A stretch of 47,389 nt of DNA. Origin: Bacteroidales bacterium (GTDB taxonomy: Bacteria > Bacteroidota > Bacteroidia > Bacteroidales > Muribaculaceae). The notes beneath the pieces are model-generated. The model saw only the letters and a program-made list of their open reading frames with translations. It searched no databases and was not told the DNA's origin. Of the stretch, positions 41,853-47,389 are shown piece after piece; positions within the stretch are counted from its first letter, which is position 1; each line of letters starts with the position of its first letter. The stretch lies in contig JAAVFI010000075.1 of NCBI GenBank assembly GCA_014800815.1, forward strand, positions 1 to 47,389, in the 5' to 3' direction. The translations under genes were made by a program, and so were the position numbers.

Positions 41853-42955
41853 TGTTTGTCACTTATTCCCGCCACACGTGCGAGTGCATTGTAGATTGTG
41901 TCGGGGCGAATGGCCTTGAGACAAAGCATGTCGCCGCGATAGCAGGGCTTGTTGCCGAACACCGAGCACGGGCGGCACGGCAGAGAAGCCTGCACTGTAT
42001 TTTCCTCCGTCTGGTTCCATGCAAGGAAGCCGCAGTAGGGGTGCGTCGCTCCCCATACGCTTACCGTCGGAGTGCCCGCGAGAGCAGCAAGGTGCATGTT
42101 TGCAGAGTCCATGGCCACCATACCGTCTATGTGGTTGAGCAGAGCCAGTTCCACGCCAAACCCGTACCGCTTGCCGGCAAGGGATGTCGCAACGGGATAT
42201 AGGCTTTCCCAGGCCTCGAGAGTGGTGCGTTCCTCGCCACCGCCTCCGAATAGGAATACCCGCACCTTTCGCCCTGCCGAAGCGTCGGCCTGGATGTGAG
42301 CGAGCACCTTCTCCATAAGTTCCGGCGGATATATCTTGCCGCTGTGGGCTGCGAATGGTGCTATGCCGAGCCATATCTCGCCCTCGGGTTTGGGAGCCGT
42401 AACGGCAGCGAAAGCCTCCGTCGGAGCTGCGCCGCGACTGCCGAACAAGCCCGAGAAGTGCTCCGTCACGGGAAGACCCGCACGGGCAAAAGTATCGCCG
42501 TAGCGCTCAATCTGACTTTCGACAGGCAGCAGAACCTTATTGTTCCGGCGCGTAAGCTCGCGCTGTTGCGCGCGTGGTTTATATAGGTGTACGGCAGGAA
42601 TGCCTTTCAGACGCAGCAACAGACCGATTATGCGGGTGCGGAGCACATTGTGAAGGTCTACGAGAAGTTGAGGACGATAGCTTTCGCACAACTCCCCCAC
42701 GAGCCTGTTCAGCCCCTTGATGCCCGCATATTCCTCCTTAACATCCACACCTCTCACCTCCAGATTTGCCGGAGCGTCCACAAATATCGAAGTCATCTGC
42801 GGACGTGTGAGAAGCACGAATTTGATATGAGGATAGCAGCGGCAGGCACTGTAGAGTACGGGCACGACCATAGCCACATCTCCGAACGCGGAGAAGCGTG
42901 TCACCAGCACAGTATCAAGGTCTGCGATATTTGCAGCCTGCTTATTTTGCGCCAT
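41849..42955 (-). CDS. Glycosyltransferase family 9 (heptosyltransferase-like)
   Basis: 368 aa, a GT-B fold. [20 protein letters not shown] is the N-terminal motif, [15 protein letters not shown] the middle, and [20 protein letters not shown] with [21 protein letters not shown] the ADP-heptose-binding C-terminal half. It likely adds a sugar to the lipooligosaccharide core. Several cysteines near the end ([19 protein letters not shown]) are usual in Bacteroidetes members. Overlaps DUF4254 by 14 bases and ruvB by four. Confidence 0.9.
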   Translation of the reverse strand: MAQNKQAANIADLDTVLVTRFSAFGDVAMVVPVLYSACRCYPHIKFVLLTRPQMTSIFVDAPANLEVRGVDVKEEYAGIKGLNRLVGELCESYRPQLLVDLHNVLRTRIIGLLLRLKGIPAVHLYKPRAQQRELTRRNNKVLLPVESQIERYGDTFARAGLPVTEHFSGLFGSRGAAPTEAFAAVTAPKPEGEIWLGIAPFAAHSGKIYPPELMEKVLAHIQADASAGRKVRVFLFGGGGEERTTLEAWESLYPVATSLAGKRYGFGVELALLNHIDGMVAMDSANMHLAALAGTPTVSVWGATHPYCGFLAWNQTEENTVQASLPCRPCSVFGNKPCYRGDMLCLKAIRPDTIYNALARVAGISDKQ

Positions 42956-43547
42956 AGAGCACAGGGTTGGTGTCGGCGTCGTTGTACATCTTCATCTGAC
43001 GGTACACCTTCATATACTTGCGGCCTGCAGCGATATCGTCGAGCAGAGCATCAATAGCCGAAATGAGGTCGGCGCGCTGCTCCTCGAGTACGGCGAGTTT
43101 CGCCGCACAGCGGGCGCGGTGCTCGTCCGAAGCATCAGTGCGTTCCGTCTCAGCCTTCATATGGTAAATCTTCAGAGCAAGAATCGAGAGGCGGTCGAGC
43201 GCCCACGCAGGACTCTCGGTATTGATAGTAGCGTCGGGAAGTACCTTCACATCCTTATATAACTCGCGGAAATAGCTGTCGAGTTCCTCCACCATATCGG
43301 TGCGTTCCTGGTTGGAGCGGTCGATGCGGCGTTTCAGAGCGAGAGCCGCCACCGGGTCGATTTCCGGGTCGCGGATAATATCCTCGAGGTGCCACTGCAC
43401 GGCATCAATACGGTTCTTTGCATAGAGCACATTCTCGATACTGCTGGCGGCATAATGGTTGCGGGTTGCTGCATCTACATCATCATCAATGTGGTAGTCC
43501 TCAACCGATTCTTCAAATATCTTATAGCTTTTCTCTGTAAATTTCAT
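42942..43547 (-). CDS. DUF4254 domain protein
   Basis: 201 aa, nearly all helical. ASSIENVLYAKNRIDAVQWH and LEDIIRDPEIDPVAALALKR match DUF4254, a cytoplasmic family found in Bacteroidetes next to glycosyltransferase 9 genes. Function unknown; the fixed neighbourhood suggests a role in surface glycan synthesis. First gene of the operon with the glycosyltransferase, ruvB and uvrC, behind a perfect promoter. Confidence 0.82.
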   Translation of the reverse strand: MKFTEKSYKIFEESVEDYHIDDDVDAATRNHYAASSIENVLYAKNRIDAVQWHLEDIIRDPEIDPVAALALKRRIDRSNQERTDMVEELDSYFRELYKDVKVLPDATINTESPAWALDRLSILALKIYHMKAETERTDASDEHRARCAAKLAVLEEQRADLISAIDALLDDIAAGRKYMKVYRQMKMYNDADTNPVLYGAK

Positions 43548-43579
43548 AACCTTGAGAGGAGACTTTATTGTTTAGTCTA

Positions 43580-43611
43580 CAAAGCTACAAATAAAAACCG
43601 ATATTTCCAAA
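43580..43611 (-). promoter_or_regulatory. Promoter of the DUF4254-GT9-ruvB-uvrC operon
   Basis: Minus strand TTTG (43608-43611), 20 bases, TAGCTTTG (43580-43587); 32 bases before the ATG at 43547. Confidence 0.75.
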
Positions 43612-43735
43612 CCCCCGATTCCATTCCCCCGGAGTATGCGGCGAAAACAAGCGCTATTCACCGCAAAAATTCTGTCAGTCTCAAATATTTATTGTAACTT
43701 TACATTCGCATATCGTCTGCCGAAGTCTGATTTAA

Positions 43736-43743
43736 TAATTTTG
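43736..43743 (+). promoter_or_regulatory. -7 box of the M16 protease gene
   Basis: TAATTTTG, 44 bases before the ATG at 43788; no clean TTTG at -33. A second look-alike TAACTTTA is at 43695-43702. Confidence 0.5.
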
Positions 43744-43787
43744 CCATTTGCAAAGACATTTCAAAACACAATTATATCAATTATATC

Positions 43788-46610
43788 ATGAACAAGTTTC
43801 TTAAACGCATCACTGCGGTACTACTGCTGGCGATGATGCTTCCGCCGGTGGCTTCCGCTCAGGACGACCAAATGACGCAGCCTCTGCCCATCGACCCCGC
43901 CGTAAGGATCGGTAAACTCCCCAACGGTCTCACCTACTACATCCGTCACAATGAGTATCCTAAAGGACAGGCCGACTTCTACTTGGCTCAGAATGTAGGT
44001 TCCGCCCTCGAAAAGGACGATCAGCGCGGTCTGGCTCACTTCCTCGAACATATGTGTTTCAACGGTACTACCCATTTCCCCGGTAACGCGATGGATGATT
44101 GGATGGAAAGTATCGGCGTGATAAACTTCAACGCTTACACCGGCATCGATGAAACTGTCTACAACATCTCCGGTGTGCCGGTTGCTCGCCAAGCTGTCCG
44201 GGACTCATGTCTCCTTATCCTCCGCGACTGGGCCAACGATCTTACCCTCGACCCTAAGGAGATCGACAAGGAACGCGCTGTCATCCATGAAGAATGGCGC
44301 AGATTAATGGTTGGCTCGAATCGTATCACTGAAAACATCCTCCCTGATGTCTTCCCCACCTCCAAGTATGGCCATCGTCTTCCCACCGGCACAATGGATG
44401 TAGTTGACAACTTCCCTTATCAGGCTCTCCGCGATTACTACGAGGCCTGGTATCGTCCTGACCAGCAGGCTGTCATAGTTGTCGGAGACATCGACGTTGA
44501 CCGCATCGAAGACAAAATCAAGGAAATGTTTTCCGATATCGAAATGCCGGACAATGCCCCCGAACGCATTTTCGAGCCTGTACCCGACCATAAGGGTACG
44601 CTCTACGGCATCGGCGACGATCCCGAAATGCCCGCTCTCAAGGCTGAAATATCTTGGCTTTCAGATCCTATGCCCAAGGAAATACACGGCTCTCTGGCGC
44701 ACTATGTCAACGCCTACCTGGAATATATGATTTCCTGCATGCTCCGGGAGCGCCTGAATGATATCGCCGCTAAATCCGACTCTCCATTCGTGAGTCCGGA
44801 TTTCTATTTCACCGACTTCTTCACAAAGAGTAAGCATGCAATGGAGGCAGATGTCACGGCCAAGGACAACGATATCATCACTCCACTGGTGGCTCTCTAT
44901 CGCGAAGTGCTGCGCGCGCAGCGTGGCGGTTTTACCGAATCGGAGTATGAACGTGCCCGCAACAAATATCTCTCTATCTTTGAAAGTGCCTACAACAACC
45001 GCGCCAGTGCCACAAATGAAGGTTATGCCACCGAATATGTGCGCAACTTCCTCGATGGGGTCGCTATCCCCGATATCGAAATGAAGTATAACATCGTCAA
45101 TATGCTCGCTGCTCAGATTCCTCTCGAAGTAGTAAATGCCAAATTTGCAGAAGCCGTCACTCCCGACAACCGTGTTATCATGGTCTACTCTCCTCGCAAG
45201 GATGGCTACACACTCCCCTCCAAGGAAGTCATAGAAGCCGCACTTGCAGCAGTCGATGCCGAGACAATAGAAGGTTTCGTTGAAGAAGTTAAGAGCGAGC
45301 CCTTCGTGCCTGAAGCGCCCGTAGCGGGCAAGATTGTCTCCGTGAAGGAAAATCCCCTCTTCGGCACAACCGAATGGATACTCTCCAACGGCGCGTCTGT
45401 AATCATCAAGCCCACTAAATTTAAAGAAGACGAAATCCTCTTTACAGCCTACGCTATGGGTGGCTACGCAGGGAAGTACAGCGACGACTACGCCAACTCT
45501 GTCATCTTCATGCCCGTGGCTCTCTCTCGTTCAGGTAGAGGAACTTATTCCAACTCCGACTTCAGAAAATACGTCGCAGGCCGGCAAATCTCAGTATGGC
45601 CATCCTTCCAGAGTTACGTGCGCACCGTTTCCGGCTCAACCACTCCCAAGGATCTCGCCGGATGCATGGAAGTGCTCTATATGACCTTCAAGGATATCCA
45701 ATGGACCGACGAAGAGTTCTCAGCCATTCAGAAATCCTACAGCGGTATGCTCGCCAATAATGAAAACGACCCCGGGTTCATCTTCAACCTCGATGTAGCC
45801 AAGACTAAATATGCCTCCCCATTCGAGCAGATCATGACAGCCGAAGTCGTCAACGGTGCCTCACGCGAGAAAATTACTCAGATCGCCCACGACCTCACTG
45901 CCAACGCCGCCGACTGGACTTTCACCTTCGTCGGCAACGTTGACCCGGAAGCACTTCGTCCGCTCGTCGAGACCTATATCGCCTCACTCCCCGGCGATCC
46001 CGCCACTGCTGTTAAGAGCGTAGACTCCTTCGATCCCGCCTATTTTGCAGCCACAGGTACTGCCACCAACGTCTACACCACCAAGATGGAGACACCGCAG
46101 ACCTACGTGTCGATCTATGAGAATGCTCCTATCGAATACACCTCGAAGAATCTCTTCCTCGCCACCATCGCCGGTCAGATACTTTCCAACCGTCTTAGCA
46201 AGACTGTTCGCGAGGAGATGGGTGCCGTCTACTCCATTGGCGCTTCCGGCATGGCTACGATCTGGGGTAATAACCCATCCGTAATCTTCACAGAGTTCCC
46301 AATGAAGCCTGAAATGAAAAATGAGGTGCTCGACTTCATAGCCGGCCAGTTCAAGGCCATGGAATCTGACGTCACTGAATCCGAGCTCGCGAACATTAAG
46401 GAATTGCTGGTGACAAATATCACCGAAGCCTTTGAGCAGAACGATTACTGGTTGGATAAGATTGTCTCTCATAGTATTAACGGTGTCGATAGTTTAAACA
46501 ACGCTGTTGAGATTGTCAACTCCCTCACAGTCGACGACGTGAAGGAGTTCATGAAAGCGATGAACGCCGCAGGCAACTATCGCGTAATCATCCTCGACCC
46601 CGCCGAATAA
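43788..46610 (+). CDS. M16 family zinc metallopeptidase (pitrilysin/insulinase type)
   Basis: 940 aa, about the length of two fused M16 halves. Signal peptide 1-24 (cut after VASA). The inverted zinc motif H-x-x-E-H is HFLEH (84-88) in GLAHFLEHMCFNGTTHFPG, and the third ligand is in the KEIDKERAVIHEEW region about 75 residues on. NAYTGIDETVYNISGVPV is the usual strand. The second half (from about 510) has the inactive M16 domain with the R-Y pair region LSNRLSKTVREEMGAVYSIG. A periplasmic peptide- or protein-degrading enzyme; Bacteroidetes often have several. Confidence 0.93.
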   Translation: MNKFLKRITAVLLLAMMLPPVASAQDDQMTQPLPIDPAVRIGKLPNGLTYYIRHNEYPKGQADFYLAQNVGSALEKDDQRGLAHFLEHMCFNGTTHFPGNAMDDWMESIGVINFNAYTGIDETVYNISGVPVARQAVRDSCLLILRDWANDLTLDPKEIDKERAVIHEEWRRLMVGSNRITENILPDVFPTSKYGHRLPTGTMDVVDNFPYQALRDYYEAWYRPDQQAVIVVGDIDVDRIEDKIKEMFSDIEMPDNAPERIFEPVPDHKGTLYGIGDDPEMPALKAEISWLSDPMPKEIHGSLAHYVNAYLEYMISCMLRERLNDIAAKSDSPFVSPDFYFTDFFTKSKHAMEADVTAKDNDIITPLVALYREVLRAQRGGFTESEYERARNKYLSIFESAYNNRASATNEGYATEYVRNFLDGVAIPDIEMKYNIVNMLAAQIPLEVVNAKFAEAVTPDNRVIMVYSPRKDGYTLPSKEVIEAALAAVDAETIEGFVEEVKSEPFVPEAPVAGKIVSVKENPLFGTTEWILSNGASVIIKPTKFKEDEILFTAYAMGGYAGKYSDDYANSVIFMPVALSRSGRGTYSNSDFRKYVAGRQISVWPSFQSYVRTVSGSTTPKDLAGCMEVLYMTFKDIQWTDEEFSAIQKSYSGMLANNENDPGFIFNLDVAKTKYASPFEQIMTAEVVNGASREKITQIAHDLTANAADWTFTFVGNVDPEALRPLVETYIASLPGDPATAVKSVDSFDPAYFAATGTATNVYTTKMETPQTYVSIYENAPIEYTSKNLFLATIAGQILSNRLSKTVREEMGAVYSIGASGMATIWGNNPSVIFTEFPMKPEMKNEVLDFIAGQFKAMESDVTESELANIKELLVTNITEAFEQNDYWLDKIVSHSINGVDSLNNAVEIVNSLTVDDVKEFMKAMNAAGNYRVIILDPAE

Positions 46611-46638
46611 TTCCCCCGCGCCCGCCTCTCAAATACCC

Positions 46639-46674
46639 TTCGCCACGCCTCCCATTCCCGGGAAGCGGGGCGAA
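46639..46674 (+). terminator. Terminator of the M16 gene
   Basis: TTCGCC-a-CGC pairs with GCG-g-GGCGAA (9 bp with one mismatch), followed by ATCATTCTTTT. Confidence 0.5.
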
Positions 46675-46793
46675 ATCATTCTTTTGCCGGAATAATAGGC
46701 ACCCTTTAGGCACTCTGATACAATGATTCGCTGAATAGTTACCTCCAGTCTCCGTTGGGTTATTATATCGTAATATATAGGGGCTTCACACCT

Positions 46794-46823
46794 CCCACAC
46801 CTCCCACATCTCCCACCACTCCC
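46794..46823 (-). other. G-quadruplex-type motif
   Basis: On the minus strand four GGG runs are spaced by exactly six bases (period nine), within a pyrimidine-rich plus strand of CACCTCCCA-like repeats (46787-46880). Three-G runs with loops of 1-7 bases meet the usual intramolecular quadruplex rule. The region 46611-46878 holds no gene I can support. Confidence 0.55.
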
Positions 46824-46878
46824 AAGCCCATTTCCCCACCGCCGACATCTACCCGCACACCTCCCACACTCCGCCTCT

Positions 46879-46886
46879 TACCTTTG
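46879..46886 (+). promoter_or_regulatory. -7 box close to the start of the interrupted gene
   Basis: TACCTTTG ends four bases before the ATG at 46891; leaderless geometry as at 499-506. No TTTG at -33. Confidence 0.5.
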
Positions 46887-46890
46887 CGGC

Positions 46891-47389
46891 ATGGCTCGCC
46901 GCTTCCTCGACATAACCGCAGAATTTGCTCGGTGGTTTGGCCGTTCCCTCCGTTGGTGGGAACGCAATATCATAAGTAAGCCTTGCATATTAGGTTATAT
47001 TAAGATTTGAAGTAGATATGAGCAAGATTCGTATTTACGAAGAAGGAGTTATGGGGCTCCATAACGACTGATGAGTAAGTACGAAGATTGCCATAGCTAC
47101 TCAAAGATTGATATAAACTAATATGTAAGACTTACTTGCTCACCCTCGAGCGACAGCGACGTCGTCGCGGCGGCATCAACGTGCAGGTCGTAGACTATCC
47201 CGACACCGACTCCACTGAGGTCCTTATCGGCTACATCAACTGGCTCATGACCCTCACGCCCGAGCTTGACTTAGTGCTCGTAGACCGCAGCATCAAAGAG
47301 GCCCATGCCTTAGAGTACAAGTTCGTCAGGAGACCGCTCGCCATAGCGTCACAGCGTAGACCTAATGCCCTCAGAGGCACGAATTTCAA
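46891..47389 (+). pseudogene. ORF interrupted by the palindromic repeat, unknown family, 3' end outside window
   Basis: From the ATG at 46891 the frame reads MARRFLDITAEFARWFGRSL, RWWERNIIS and then runs into the 162-bp repeat and stops at 47008-47010. After the repeat another frame is open from 47127 to the window end: TLERQRRRRGGINVQVVDYP, DTDSTEVLIGYINWLMTLTP and on. Removing the repeat (any length equal to 2 mod 3, such as 149 or 164 bases) joins the two parts in frame. I do not recognise the protein. The second part could also be a separate gene with a start inside the repeat. Confidence 0.5.
46975..47136. repeat. 162-bp palindromic repeat element, copy 2
   Basis: Terminal inverted repeats AAGTAAGcCTTgCATATTAG and CTAATATGTAAGACTTACTT (three mismatches in 27 bases including the inner part). 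Further in, TTTGAAGTAGATATGAGCAA pairs with TTGCCATAGCTACTCAAA, TTCGTATTTA with TAAGTACGAA, and the tip is GTTATGG-ggct-CCATAAC. About 80 percent identical to copy 1 at 30469-30630 and of the same length. Confidence 0.85.

Noticed and set aside
46787-46880. CACCTCCCA-like repeats considered as a CRISPR array
   Set aside because: Unit of about nine bases, no spacers and no cas genes.
46755-46979. A 74-codon proline-rich ORF
   Set aside because: It only translates the CACCTCCCA-type repeats and runs over a better promoter and start at 46879-46891.

Overview
The window reads as the chromosome of a Bacteroidales bacterium, most likely a gut Muribaculaceae (S24-7) relative. The support is Bacteroidetes-type promoters (TTTG, about 20 bp, TAnnTTTG) before many genes, few Shine-Dalgarno sites, and typical Bacteroidetes families: a BioG-BioC fusion, DUF3256, DUF4254, GH3-like protein, lipoproteins, an ECF sigma factor beside an outer-membrane barrel, and a DUF3791/DUF3990 cassette. 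The family-level placement is an inference from style, not from a marker gene.

Layout. 1-9.4 kb: a truncated serine hydrolase, a ROK sugar kinase, biotin genes (bioG-bioC fusion and bioD), an RNase D-like exonuclease, gpmI, a lipoprotein, pepT and miaA. 9.5-12.5 kb: an ECF sigma operon with a small membrane protein and a TonB-receptor-like barrel. 12.6-22.3 kb: an accessory island, AT-rich from 16.7 kb on, ending at tRNA-Leu(CAG). It holds a DUF3791-DUF3990-DUF3791 cassette with an ADP-ribosyltransferase-like centre, a TOTE-type primase-helicase-phospholipase D protein, a retron (promoter, predicted msr-msd RNA with matching a1/a2 arms, 77-aa ORF, reverse transcriptase with a frameshifted C-terminus), gene debris, a possible three-gene ATPase/nuclease-like set, and a Sel1-repeat lipoprotein. 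22.7-27.6 kb: rpiB, an AI-2E family permease, nagB with an outer-membrane barrel, a MIP18/SufT-like protein, an LpxH-like phosphatase and small membrane or lipoproteins. 27.7-28.6 kb: a zeta-toxin-like kinase with a small overlapping partner.

28.7-30.6 kb: a secreted LRR/transglutaminase-like protein lies between two copies of the 3' end and terminator of upp; the right copy is split by a 162-bp palindromic repeat. 30.6-43.5 kb: a long leftward core block (upp, lpxA-like, alkaline phosphatase, GH3-like, xseB, xseA, DUF3256, DEAD-box helicase, uvrC, ruvB, glycosyltransferase 9, DUF4254). 43.8-46.6 kb: an M16 zinc protease. 46.6-47.4 kb: a pyrimidine-rich tract, a leaderless-type promoter and an ORF cut by a second copy of the 162-bp palindromic repeat.

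The most interesting parts are the retron with a readable RNA and an unassigned small ORF, the neighbouring AAA-ATPase set, and the palindromic element, whose two copies show a compensatory base change in an inner stem.
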